DNA from: Sulfomarinibacter sp963741385 | GTDB taxonomy: Bacteria; Acidobacteriota; Thermoanaerobaculia; Thermoanaerobaculales; Sulfomarinibacteraceae | Direction of reading: 5' to 3' | Assembly (NCBI GenBank): GCA_963741385.1 | Contig: CAVUHO010000014.1 | Location: 434,001 to 498,000, forward strand | DNA: 64,000 nt | In this document: piece after piece, positions 33,923 to 42,965 of the stretch | Layout: the number at the start of each line of letters is the position of its first letter | How positions within the stretch are numbered: position 1 is the stretch's first letter | Made by a program: the position numbers and the translations under genes | The notes under the pieces: model-generated | Databases searched by the model: none | What the model was told of the DNA's origin: nothing | The model's input: only the letters and a program-made list of their open reading frames with translations

Positions 33923-34603
33923 GCCAGAATCACACCACGATTCGAGCGACTCCCGACATCCGTCCTCGAACTCTGAAAAGCGGATCGCGAAACCCGTCAC
34001 TTTTTCACGCCGCGGAGCGGCGTGTCGGGTGACGACGCCGGAACCCCTGACCGACTCGCCGTTCGGCAGGGTGAACTCGAAGACGCACCCGCTGCCCACC
34101 GAGAGCATGGGCGAGTCGGTCACCAGCATGCCGGTCCGCGAGAGATTCACGACCCACCCCTTGAAGCTCTGCTCGTCTTCGATCCGGACCCGCAACCTCG
34201 CGGTGATCCGCGGCGAGAAACGGGGGGCCACCTGGAGCAGATGGGCCGCCCCCTGACCGATGATGCCAAGCTGCTCCTGACCGGAAAAAACCAGAAACGG
34301 CCCACCCCCGGCGCCCGTCCGCGCTTCGGTCATCATCTCCGGAATCGTCAAAAGGAGCAGTGATGCGTCCCTGCTCGAACTCCCCGAAACGTGGATCGCG
34401 GTCACAAACTCGCGCAGCTTGAGATCGGGCAGCGGGTAGCGGCAGATGACCAGGTGAAACCGCTCGCGAACGGCTCGGGTCGCGGCCTCCGCCGCCTGTT
34501 CCACCGCAACCACAGCCATGCTGCTGCGTTTGAGGACCGGTCCGATCCGGTCGAGCGTCTCCTGGTCAAGGGCGACCGCGAGTATGCGCTTGGATTCATC
34601 CAC
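33914..34603 (-). CDS. Degenerate receiver plus PilZ-domain protein
   Basis: 229 residues from GTG at 34603, with GGGGGTG upstream. Residues of about 1-115 look like a receiver domain (KRILAVALDQETLDRIGPVL) without the usual acidic pocket; the place of the phospho-Asp reads LVICRYPLPDLKL. Residues of about 125-225 are PilZ-like: FSPRITARLRVRIEDEQSF, then VNLSRTGMLVTDSP, and GFAIRFSEF. The usual RxxxR entry motif of c-di-GMP binders is not clearly preserved; NLSRTGM takes the place of the D/NxSxxG motif. It is probably a signalling adaptor; c-di-GMP binding is uncertain. Confidence 0.65.
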   Translation of the reverse strand: MDESKRILAVALDQETLDRIGPVLKRSSMAVVAVEQAAEAATRAVRERFHLVICRYPLPDLKLREFVTAIHVSGSSSRDASLLLLTIPEMMTEARTGAGGGPFLVFSGQEQLGIIGQGAAHLLQVAPRFSPRITARLRVRIEDEQSFKGWVVNLSRTGMLVTDSPMLSVGSGCVFEFTLPNGESVRGSGVVTRHAAPRREKVTGFAIRFSEFEDGCRESLESWCDSGNV

Positions 34604-34745
34604 CGCTCACTTCACCCCCGCACCTCTGTTCCGCGCCGAAAAAGGATTGTCAAGTGTTCTCACATCATAAGTTTAGCGCATGGTCCGGAACATTTCATAT
34701 TCGGGACGCGGAGTATGGGTCAGTCATTTCATCACGGAGGGGTCA

Positions 34746-35542
34746 ATGATCGAGGTCGAGCGGCTGCGGAAGAGCTTCAACCTGCTGCTGGCGGTCGACG
34801 ACATTTCGTTCACGGTCGGCGACGGAGAGATCTTCGGACTCCTCGGTCCCAACGGGGTCGACGAGGCCCTTACCAGGGTAGCCTCTCGGATCGCGCCGGC
34901 GACAAGGTCAAGGGTTTCTCCGGCGGCATGAAACGGCGGCTGAATCTTTCCATGGGTCTCCTGCATCGGCCGCGGGTCCTGCTGCTCGACGAGCCCACGG
35001 TTGGCATCGACCCGCAGGCGCGGCTCAACATCCTCGAGGTCGTGCGCGAGGTGGCCGCCTCCGGGACGACCGTGCTCTACACAACCCACTACATGGAGGA
35101 AGCGCAGGACCTCTGCGACCGAATCGCCATTATCGACCACGGCAGGATCCTGACCGTCGGCACGCTCGACGAGCTCACCCGATTGGCTGGCGAGGCTGAG
35201 GTGTTGCGGCTCAGCGGCCGGTTCGACGACGAAACGGCTCGGGTACGTCTCGGCGTCGCCTTCGGCGGCTGGTTTTCAGATCCCGACCGCGCCGCCAACG
35301 TCGGCGTCATGACGACCATGGCGATGGCTGCCTTCGGCGGCTGCTGGTGGCCCATCGAGGTGGTGTCGAAACCCCTCAAGACGGTTTCACTGATGCTCCC
35401 GTCGGGTTGGGCCATGAGGGCCCTGCACGGACTGATCTCCTTTGGCAGGAACCTCACCGATCTCGGCCCCGAACTGCTCGCGTTGCTGGTCTTCGGCGCC
35501 GCATTTTCGTTCCTCGCCGCCCGCTCGCTGCGGATCGATTGA
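34746..35542 (+). pseudogene. Deleted ABC-2 type transporter: ATPase fragments fused to permease tail
   Basis: ATG at 34746 follows ACGGAGGGG and starts a normal ABC ATPase (MIEVERLRKSFNLLLAVDDI, IFGLLGPNG). The Walker A Lys and about 90 following residues are then missing: the text jumps from GPNG to VDEALTRV. The frame shifts at about 34880 and continues with DRAGDKVKGFSGGMKRR (signature), VLLLDEPTVGIDPQ (Walker B) and TTHYMEEAQ. After LSGRFDDETARVRLG the sequence goes straight into the last part of an ABC-2 permease (AAFGGCWWPIEVVSKPLKTV, then PSGWAMRALHGL), so the end of the ATPase and most of the permease are also gone. It cannot make a working transporter. Confidence 0.8.
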
Positions 35543-35601
35543 CCGGGTACTGGGCCTCCTCTCAACGTGCTCTCGGTTCCGGTCCGTGGTACATATGAGC
35601 T

Positions 35602-36375
35602 GTGTCCGATGACTTCAACACCGCCGCCGAGCTCGATCTGGCGCGACGGATAGCCTCCACGGGACGCGATCCCGGCGAAGCGGACCGTCTGGCGCGGCTC
35701 ATCCTGCTCTTCTTGATCCTGCCGGATCCACCCGATGCCGCGATCACGTTCCCCCGCTTCGCAGAGCTGAGAGCTGCGGTCGAAAATCTGATCGGTTCGG
35801 GCGACGGCGAAGCCCTCGAGGATGCCTTTCTCGAGCTCTACGCCCACCTCCACATGAATGAAGCACCGTACTCCGCCGACGAGAGACGACGGCTCGACGA
35901 GGCCGGCGGCTACTGGAACCACGCCGGCGGTCTCGCGCCGGTCCTCAAGGCCGGACCGTGGATCGGACCGGAGACCGTCAGCGCCGACTTCGGCGCCGGC
36001 AACGGTCTTCAGGGCCTCCTGCTCCAGGTCCTGTACCCGCACCGGCGGACCGTCCAGATCGAAATCTCCGAGAAGGCCGTCGTGATCGGCCGGGGTCTCC
36101 AGAAGTGGTTGCGGGTGCCGGAGGAACGGATCGAGTGGAGGGTCGCCGACGTCCTCGAGACCCCGGCCACAGGGTATGACTTCATCTACCTCTACCGCCC
36201 GGTGCGACCCGAAGGACCAGGACGGAATTTCTACACCCGCTTCGCCCGCGAGGTCGAGTCCGAGACCATTCCGCCGATCATCTTCTCAGTCGCCGACTGC
36301 CTGCGCGACTTCCTCTCGGACCGCTACGAGGTCTTCTACGGCGACGGGCACCTGACCTGCTTCAAACCCCGATAG
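35602..36375 (+). CDS. Class I SAM-dependent methyltransferase-like protein
   Basis: 257 residues from GTG at 35602. No ribosome site is present, but TACATA lies six bases upstream, so the mRNA may be leaderless. Motif I of the Rossmann fold is SADFGAGNGLQGLLLQ (about residues 125-140), followed by an acidic strand end (QIEISEKAVV) and VADVLETP, as in class I methyltransferases. The first 110 residues are helical and without a known pattern. The substrate is unknown. It may have been linked to the deleted ABC transporter upstream, but nothing shows this. Confidence 0.6.
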   Translation: MSDDFNTAAELDLARRIASTGRDPGEADRLARLILLFLILPDPPDAAITFPRFAELRAAVENLIGSGDGEALEDAFLELYAHLHMNEAPYSADERRRLDEAGGYWNHAGGLAPVLKAGPWIGPETVSADFGAGNGLQGLLLQVLYPHRRTVQIEISEKAVVIGRGLQKWLRVPEERIEWRVADVLETPATGYDFIYLYRPVRPEGPGRNFYTRFAREVESETIPPIIFSVADCLRDFLSDRYEVFYGDGHLTCFKPR

Positions 36376-36427
36376 GGCTTGGGGCTTGACGGTGGTCGCT
36401 CGCTTGCTGCGACATACCCTCACGTGA

Positions 36428-36465
36428 GTGACTCTGGAGGTGGGCTTCAGCCCACCTTCAGTCAC
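36428..36465. terminator. Convergent hairpin between methyltransferase and ThDP-enzyme genes
   Basis: GTGACTCTGGAGGTGGGC and GCCCACCTTCAGTCAC form a long stem with one mismatch in the lower part and the loop near TTCA. It overlaps the minus-strand stop at 36462. There is no T-run, so termination is inferred only from position. Confidence 0.5.
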
Positions 36466-38180
36466 ACCAACCGGCGGCTGATGGCTCGGAAGATGTTGGC
36501 GACCCGGTCGCCCCACGGCAGGCGTGAAAAGACGTTCCTGACAACGCCCTTCGTGAAGTAGGTTTTCTGCGAGTAATCGATGGCAACCTCCACCAGCACC
36601 GCCTCACCGGAGCGGGTGAACTCGAGTGCCGCCCGCAGCACGGAGTCGAGCTCCGAGTCGCGGAGGATCCGGAAATAGCGGCTGCCGGTGGTGCGTGCGA
36701 ATCCCTCGAGATCGTAGTCGGGAAGCACGCTGGAGGTCTCGCGGTTGACCTGCATCTTCTGGAACTGCGCGATCTGAGACAGCTTGCCGTCGCGCAGGAC
36801 GCACACCAGCGGCGCCTTGCGATACGCGGCGGCCGTGATCAGCTCGAGGCCCGTCATCAAAAAGGCGCCGTCGCCCGGCAGCGCCACCACGTCGCGCCTC
36901 GGGTTTGCAAAGCAGGCGCCGATCGCGGCGGGGACCGAATACCCCATGCACGAAAAATCGGTCGGCGCGAGAAAGCGACCCGGCGCGTCGAGGCGGAGGT
37001 GCTCGACCGCCAGGAAGGTGCCGTTGCCGCTGTCGGTGGCGTAGATGGCATCAGCGCGGCAGTGCCGCTGCAGGGCCTCGAACAGAAAGTGCGGCGTCAC
37101 CCCGGACCTGCTCGCCTGTCGTCGCCAACCGGCCACGACCTCCTCGTGACCCCTGGCGATTTCGCCCGCCAGGCCGTGCCACGGGCGGTCGCCGTCGATC
37201 AGCCTCCCGAGCGCCTCGACGAACGACCGTGCGTCCCCCGGGATCGCGAGTTTGGCCGGGAAATTCCGGTTGAAGACCTCGGGAGCGATGTCGACGTGGA
37301 TCAGGTTGGCAGGCGGCTCGATGCCGAAGCCGGCGGTCGTGACCTCTCCGAAACGGCAGCCGATCGCCAGCAGACAGTCGCACCCGTCCATGATCCGCCG
37401 AGCAAAGCCCGGGGCCTGCCGGCCGAAACCGTTCCACAGCCACAGCGGGTGGCTCTCCGGGAAGACGCCCTTGCCGCTGAACGACGACGTCACCGGCGTC
37501 CCGAGTTGTTCGGCGAGCGCGACCAGCAGGTCCGCAGCGCCGGCGGCGCCCTTTCCCAGGTAGAGGGCCGGGGACTCGGCGTCGGCCAGCATGGCGGCGG
37601 CTCGTTCCACGAGGTCCGGATCGGGCGCGGCGCCGGGATCCGGCGCGGGGTGATAGTGAGCATCCCCGATCTCGTGCCGAAGCATGAAGAACTGGGCCGG
37701 GATCTCGACCGCCACCGGTCCGGGGGCCCCGCTGCGGGCGATCTGGAACGCACGGCGAATCGTCGGATAGAGGTCCTCGGCGCGCTCGACCCGCACCGCC
37801 TCCTTGGTGATCGGCCGCAGCGCGGCCAACTGGTCGATGGCGTGCAGCTGGTAGGCCGCACTCGTGTCGGAGCGGATGCCGCTAGCGAGCACCACCATGG
37901 GGACGTTGTCCATCCACGCCTCGGCGATGCCGGACATGCTGAACGTCACCCCGGCCCCGGGAACCACGTTGATGACCCCGATCTCGTTCGACGATCTCGA
38001 AAAGCCGTCGGCGAGAAATGCGCCGGCAACCTCGGAGGTCACGAGCACGGTTTCGATGCCGTCGGCGGAGGCGAGGGCGTCGTAGAGCTCGATGTTGTGG
38101 GTGCCCGGGATGCCGAACGTGTAGCGAACGCCTTCATCCTGGAGGGCGCGGACGATCTCCTTCGCGGCTCTCGTTTTCAT
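36462..38180 (-). CDS. Thiamine-diphosphate-dependent enzyme (acetolactate synthase-like)
   Basis: 572 residues; ATG at 38180 overlaps the stop of the GMC gene (ATGA). The three-domain ThDP fold is clear: the N-terminal domain has the catalytic Glu (VTSEVAGAFLADGFSR), the middle domain NLIHVDIAPEVFNRNFP, and the C-terminal domain the ThDP motif opening at ALPGDGAFLMTG. The motif ends in LRDGKLSQI, so Asp replaces the usual metal-binding Asn. ALS, glyoxylate carboligase, benzaldehyde lyase and sulfoacetaldehyde acetyltransferase are all possible relatives, and the substrate is not fixed. It is co-expressed with a GMC oxidoreductase, so it probably acts on an aldehyde, 2-oxoacid or acyloin linked to an alcohol oxidation. 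Confidence 0.8.
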   Translation of the reverse strand: MKTRAAKEIVRALQDEGVRYTFGIPGTHNIELYDALASADGIETVLVTSEVAGAFLADGFSRSSNEIGVINVVPGAGVTFSMSGIAEAWMDNVPMVVLASGIRSDTSAAYQLHAIDQLAALRPITKEAVRVERAEDLYPTIRRAFQIARSGAPGPVAVEIPAQFFMLRHEIGDAHYHPAPDPGAAPDPDLVERAAAMLADAESPALYLGKGAAGAADLLVALAEQLGTPVTSSFSGKGVFPESHPLWLWNGFGRQAPGFARRIMDGCDCLLAIGCRFGEVTTAGFGIEPPANLIHVDIAPEVFNRNFPAKLAIPGDARSFVEALGRLIDGDRPWHGLAGEIARGHEEVVAGWRRQASRSGVTPHFLFEALQRHCRADAIYATDSGNGTFLAVEHLRLDAPGRFLAPTDFSCMGYSVPAAIGACFANPRRDVVALPGDGAFLMTGLELITAAAYRKAPLVCVLRDGKLSQIAQFQKMQVNRETSSVLPDYDLEGFARTTGSRYFRILRDSELDSVLRAALEFTRSGEAVLVEVAIDYSQKTYFTKGVVRNVFSRLPWGDRVANIFRAISRRLV

Positions 38181-39679
38181 GCCAGAAGCTCCCCGGCGCT
38201 GCTGCGGATGCCCTCCGCCACGCGGTCGGCAAGCGCCATGACCGTGACGTAGGGGTTGACCTCCGAACACTGCGGAAAAAGGCTCGAGTCGGCGACGAAG
38301 AGCCACGGTACGCCGTGGACCCTCCCCCACCCGTCGGTCACCGAGTCGGAGGTGTCGCGGCCCATGCGGCAGCCGCCCATGAGGTGGGCCGACGTGACGG
38401 AGATCTTGCCCGGTTTGACGTTGGCGCGCGGGATCAGCTCCTCGACCCGATCGGCATCCGCGGCCTCGATGAAAAAGGTCTTTCCCGCCGGCGCATGCAC
38501 CCTTTTTGCACCCGCTGCGAAGAACACCTTGGTGCTCGCCACCATCGAGGCGTGCAGAGCATCGAGGACCGCCGGTGTCATCCGGTAGTCCACCACCGGG
38601 TCGCCCTTCGAATCGATGGTGACCCGGTTGTCGGCCAGCGCCTCGTCGAGTGCGAGGACGAGGATCATCTGCAACCGCGGAAACGCCTGCATGAGCTGCG
38701 AGTGCTCGGCGCCGAACCCGATCAGGTTTTTCGCGGTGACGAACGGAAAATACATACAGGTCTCGAGCAGGAAGCGGTGCTCTTCGACGAACTGGTCGCA
38801 GTAATAGCTCTTGGGGTGGCCGTAGTAGTTCGTGATCTCGCGCTCGTGCTCGCCGACCAGGATCAACGCCGGGTGGAGGGTGAGGAAGCGTCCGAGGGCC
38901 GGCAGGCGCTCGCCGAAACCCGAACGCATGAGCAGCGCCGGTGAGTTGGTGGCGCCACCGGCGCAAACCACCACCACCTTGGCCCTGACCCGATGGTCGC
39001 CAGCCTCCCACCGCGACGGTTCGCCGAAGCCCGGGTCGTCAACCACCGCGTCGCAAACCCGGTCGCCGATCCTGGTGACCCGGCAGTTGGTGATCACCTC
39101 GACTCCCTTGGCTTCAGCTTGCGGCAGCTGCACGCGATGGGTGCCCTGCTTGGCCTGGTTGGGGCAGCCGAGGTTGCACAGGCTGGAGCCCTTGCAGTCC
39201 TTGACGTTGATCGGGAACTGTTCGACTCGGTAGCCGAGGTTGCGGCAGCCCTCGAGAAACAGGCGGTTGTTGTCGTTGATCTCGCCTTCGTCGAGGAGGT
39301 GGACGTTGTTCTCCCCGAGATACTTGACCATCCGCGGCTGGAGGTCGGCGAACTCGAGTCCCGGTACCGCCCAACGCTCCACGACCTCTTCGGGTATGGT
39401 CAGCGATGTGCCGGTATAGATCACCGTCGTGCCCCCATACGCGCGGCCCGCGGCCAGGGTCAGGGACCGGTCCCTGGTGAAGGTGCCGCCGGAGTCGATG
39501 TAGAGCTTGTCCACCATGTCCAGCTCGCGCCCGGTGTACTCCTGCTCTCCGAGCTTGGCGCCCCACTCGAGGACCGCGATGCGGACGCCGTCGGCGCACA
39601 GGGAGGCCAACTCCCTGGCCACCGTTCCACCGCCCGCGCCGGAGCCGATGATGACGACGTCGTAGGAGTGTTCACGCAT
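38177..39679 (-). CDS. GMC family FAD-dependent oxidoreductase
   Basis: 500 residues; ATG at 39679 overlaps the end of the preceding small gene by 8 bases. The N-terminal FAD-binding motif is VVIIGSGAGGGTVAREL. A Cys group (CKGSSLCNLGCPNQAKQG) lies at about 164-180. The C-terminal conserved block is SAHLMGGCRMG, followed by LFVADSSLFPQCSEVNPYVT, which contains the region of the usual His/Asn catalytic pair. The closest known types are long-chain alcohol oxidases and gluconate-2-dehydrogenase large subunits. It should oxidise an alcohol and pass electrons on, with the subunit-3-like partner upstream. No signal peptide is seen. Confidence 0.82.
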   Translation of the reverse strand: MREHSYDVVIIGSGAGGGTVARELASLCADGVRIAVLEWGAKLGEQEYTGRELDMVDKLYIDSGGTFTRDRSLTLAAGRAYGGTTVIYTGTSLTIPEEVVERWAVPGLEFADLQPRMVKYLGENNVHLLDEGEINDNNRLFLEGCRNLGYRVEQFPINVKDCKGSSLCNLGCPNQAKQGTHRVQLPQAEAKGVEVITNCRVTRIGDRVCDAVVDDPGFGEPSRWEAGDHRVRAKVVVVCAGGATNSPALLMRSGFGERLPALGRFLTLHPALILVGEHEREITNYYGHPKSYYCDQFVEEHRFLLETCMYFPFVTAKNLIGFGAEHSQLMQAFPRLQMILVLALDEALADNRVTIDSKGDPVVDYRMTPAVLDALHASMVASTKVFFAAGAKRVHAPAGKTFFIEAADADRVEELIPRANVKPGKISVTSAHLMGGCRMGRDTSDSVTDGWGRVHGVPWLFVADSSLFPQCSEVNPYVTVMALADRVAEGIRSSAGELLA

Positions 39680-40076
39680 GGAGCCGGTTCCGGCCGTCGA
39701 ACATCGGGGTGTAACCCAGGAGGTGGTGAATTTCCGGCTGCGCGTAGTAACCCATGAAAACCATGGTTTTGAGACCCCACGTCCCTTTTCTCAGCAGACC
39801 TACAGGACAGTTCTCGAACCACCGGAGAGTGGCGTCCTGGCGTTCGTGCGAAAGGCGGTCGAACGGGACGCCGTGGCGCACCAGCGGCGCCCACCGCAGG
39901 ACACCCAGAAACGCCGCGAACTGCCGCCGGACCTTCGGCTCACGGTCCTGGAGAGCGCCGTCGATGATGCCGAAAAACCTCCCCATTCCGGCGCTTCCCA
40001 GCTCGGCCGTCTCCGGGACGATTCTGGCGGCGAGTACCCGCAGAAACTCGGCCTTTTCCGGGGAAAGTGATTTCAC
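39672..40076 (-). CDS. Gluconate 2-dehydrogenase subunit 3-like protein
   Basis: 134 residues from GTG at 40076. It has the pattern of the small helical subunit that accompanies GMC dehydrogenases: LSPEKAEFLRVLAARIVPET at the N terminus and MVFMGYYAQPEIHHLLGYTP near the C terminus, which matches the N-terminal extension of long-chain alcohol oxidases. It is the first gene of a tightly coupled three-gene operon. No twin-arginine signal is present, whereas many subunit 3 proteins have one, so the complex may be cytoplasmic. Confidence 0.7.
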   Translation of the reverse strand: MKSLSPEKAEFLRVLAARIVPETAELGSAGMGRFFGIIDGALQDREPKVRRQFAAFLGVLRWAPLVRHGVPFDRLSHERQDATLRWFENCPVGLLRKGTWGLKTMVFMGYYAQPEIHHLLGYTPMFDGRNRLHA

Positions 40077-40088
40077 CCCGGCATTCTA
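40074..40088 (-). promoter_or_regulatory. -10 box TAGAAT six bases before the GTG start (leaderless candidate)
   Basis: On the minus strand TAGAAT (40088-40083) is followed by six bases (GCCGGG) and GTG at 40076. The spacing equals that at 17984 and 47012. GGGG inside the six bases could also act as a ribosome site if transcription starts further upstream. Confidence 0.35.
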
Positions 40089-40187
40089 TACGTCCGCAAC
40101 CGGGAAATGCCATAATCCTGCACTACGTTGTGTACGTGCAGCGCCCGCCGCGGCGAATCGGCGGCGGCAGAATCTGGGGGACATCAC

Positions 40188-42965
40188 TTGGCCAACGATC
40201 CGCCGTCACGACCCACACCGGAAAGCATCTCTCTGTTGGCAAGCTCGGAGTACGTCGAACAGATGTACGAACAGTGGCAGCTCGATCCGGGCGCCATGGG
40301 AGAGGAGTGGCGGCTGTTCTTCGCCGGGTTCGACCTCGCCTACCGCCCGTCGGGGTCCGTCGCCTCCGAGCGAGCCGCGGATCAGTCGAGAGTGGCGAGC
40401 CTCATCTTCGCCTATCGCAACATCGGCCACCTGATCGCGGACCTCGACCCGCTCGGCGACAACCTCGAGAGCCATCCTCTCCTCGAGCTCGAGACCTTCG
40501 GTCTGGGCGAGGGGCACCTCGACCAGGTCTTCGACACCGGCCACCTCGGAGGGGCACAACAGGCCACGCTGAGGGAGATCCTCGGCGTGCTCCGGGATAC
40601 CTATTGCCGTACGGCCGCCGTCGAGTACCTCCACCTCCAGGACATGGAGGCCCGGCGGTGGCTGCAGGCCGAGATGGAGCCGATCCGCAACCGGCCGGAA
40701 CTCGGCCGTGAGCAGAAACACCGCATCCTCGGTCAGCTGATCGATGCGGAGCTCTTCGAGAGCTTTACCCAGAGCCGCTATCAGGGGCAGAAGCGGTTCT
40801 CGCTCGAAGGGGCGGAGTCTCTGATTCCGGCTCTCCACGCAGTTCATCGAAACGGCCGCGGCGACCGGCGCCGAGGAAATCGTCGTGGGGATGGCCCACC
40901 GCGGCCGGCTCAACGTCCTCGCCAACATTCTGCGGAAGCCCTACTCCATGATCTTCCACGAGTTCGAGGACAACGTCCGCCCCGACCCGTACGGCGGCGA
41001 CGGCGACGTCAAGTACCACCGGGGCTACAGCTCCGACTACGTGACCGCCGACGGCCACGTCGTCCACGTCAGCCTCACCGCCAACCCCAGCCACCTCGAG
41101 GCCGTGGACCCGGTGGTCGAGGGCAGAACGCGGGCCAAGCAGCGGCGCCACGGCGATACCGACAAACGGAGGAAGGTCCTGCCGCTGCTGATCCACGGCG
41201 ATGCGGCCTTCGCCGGTCAGGGTCTGGTGGCCGAGACGCTCAACTTGTCCCAGCTCAAGGGCTACGCGCACCGGCGGCACGGTCCACCTCGTGGTCAACA
41301 ACCAGATCGGTTTCACGACGCTCCCCGGCGAGTCCCGCTCCACCCGCTACCCCACCGACATCGCGAAGTTCGTCGAAGCGCCCATCTTTCACGTCAATGG
41401 CGACGACCCCGAGGCGGTGGTGCACGTCGTCGACCTCGCGCTGCGCTTCCGCCAGCATTTCAACAGCGACGCGGTGGTGGACATCGTGTGCTACCGGCAA
41501 CACGGCCACAACGAGGGGGACGAACCGGCCTTCACCCAACCCCTGATGTATCAGAAGATCCAGAACCGGCCGTCGACCCGCTCGATCTACCAGCTCCAGC
41601 TCGAGGCGGCCCGCGACATCAGCCTCGACGAGAGCGAAAAGCTCACCAACTCCCTCCAGGCCCGTCTGATCGACGCCTTCAGAAGCGCCAAGGCGACCCC
41701 TGCTGTGGACGAGGAGAAGCACGCCTTCCAGGGGATCTGGACGGATTTCGACCACCCCTTCTGCCACGACTGCACCGAGACCGGTGCGCCGTACACGAAC
41801 CTCCTGGCCGTGACCAGCGCTCTGACCACAGTGCCGGACGGATTCAACCTCAACCGCAAGGTCGGCCGGCGGCTGACGGCGCAGCGCGAGACCGTTGAGA
41901 ACAGGGGCGACGTGGACTGGGCCCTCGCCGAGCTGTTGGCGTACGGCAGTCTGTTGTACGAAGGCACCCCCGTCCGGCTCAGCGGACAGGACAGCATCCG
42001 CGGCACCTTCTCGCACCGCCACGCCGCGTGGTTCGACACCACGACCGGTGAAATCTACGTCCCGCTGCTCCACATCAAACCCGACCAGGCGCGGTTCTGC
42101 GTCTACAACAGCATGCTGTCGGAGGCGGCTGTGCTCGGTTTCGACTACGGCTACTCGCTGGTCGAGCCCGACATGCTGGTGATCTGGGAGGCCCAGTTCG
42201 GCGACTTCGCCAACGGCGCTCAGGTGATCATCGACCAGTTCATCACCGCGGCCTTCGACAAGTGGCAGCGGGTCAGCGGTCTGGTGATGCTCCTGCCCCA
42301 CGGCTACGAGGGCCAGGGGCCCGAGCACTCCAACGCCTACCTCGAGCGCTACCTCGCCGCCTGCGCCGAGGACAACATCCAGGTCTGCAACCTCACGACG
42401 CCCGCACAGCTACTTCCACGCCCTGCGGCGGCAGATCAAGGCGTCGTACCGCCGGCCGCTGATCGTCATGGCGCCGAAGAGCCTGCTCCGCCACAAACGC
42501 GCGGTGTCGCCCCTCGAAGAACTCATCGGCGGCCGCTTCCAGGAGTACCTCGACGATCCGCTGTCGCCCGACTCGCCGAAGCGCCTGGTCCTGTGCTCGG
42601 GCAAGCTCTACTACGACCTCGAGGAAGCCCGCGAGGAGCGCGAAATCAAGGACGTGGCGATCGTCAGGGTCGAACAGTTCTACCCGTTTCACACCGAGAT
42701 GTTCGAGCGCGTGATCGCGCCGTACCGGGGCGCCGCGGAGGTGGTGTGGGCCCAGGAGGAGACCAGCAATCGCGGCGGCTGGACCTACATGATGCCGAGG
42801 TTGATGGAGCTGTTTCCCGGCCGTGAGATCCGCTATGTCGGCCGCGGACCGAGCGCGAGCCCGGCAACCGGTTCGCCCGGAGTCCACCGCGACGAACAGG
42901 CGGCCCTGGTCAACGAGGCACTGACGATCGCGTCGCCACCGGCAATCGGAGGAGGAGCCAACTGA
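40188..42965 (+). CDS. sucA: 2-oxoglutarate dehydrogenase E1 component, three frameshifts
   Basis: E1 decarboxylates 2-oxoglutarate with ThDP and loads the lipoyl group of E2. The joined protein would have about 924 residues, the normal length. TTG at 40188 follows GGGGG. Frame changes occur near 40845 (LIPALHA / FIETAAATGAEEIVVGMAHR), 41267 (SQLKGY / RTGGTVHLVVNNQIGFTT) and 42410 (VCNLTTPAQ / YFHALRRQIKASYRRPL). Each is repaired by removing one base. All key blocks are present: MAHRGRLNVL, GDAAFAGQG with NNQIGF (ThDP site), and GYEGQGPEHSNAYLERYL. Three separate +1 changes in a gene of central metabolism, with intact sucB and lpdA downstream, suggest sequence errors rather than loss. Confidence 0.88.

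Noticed and set aside
36462..39011. 849-residue ThDP protein starting at 39011
   Set aside because: The first 277 residues are a shadow of the GMC gene. ATG at 38180 starts the normal ThDP fold and overlaps the GMC stop.
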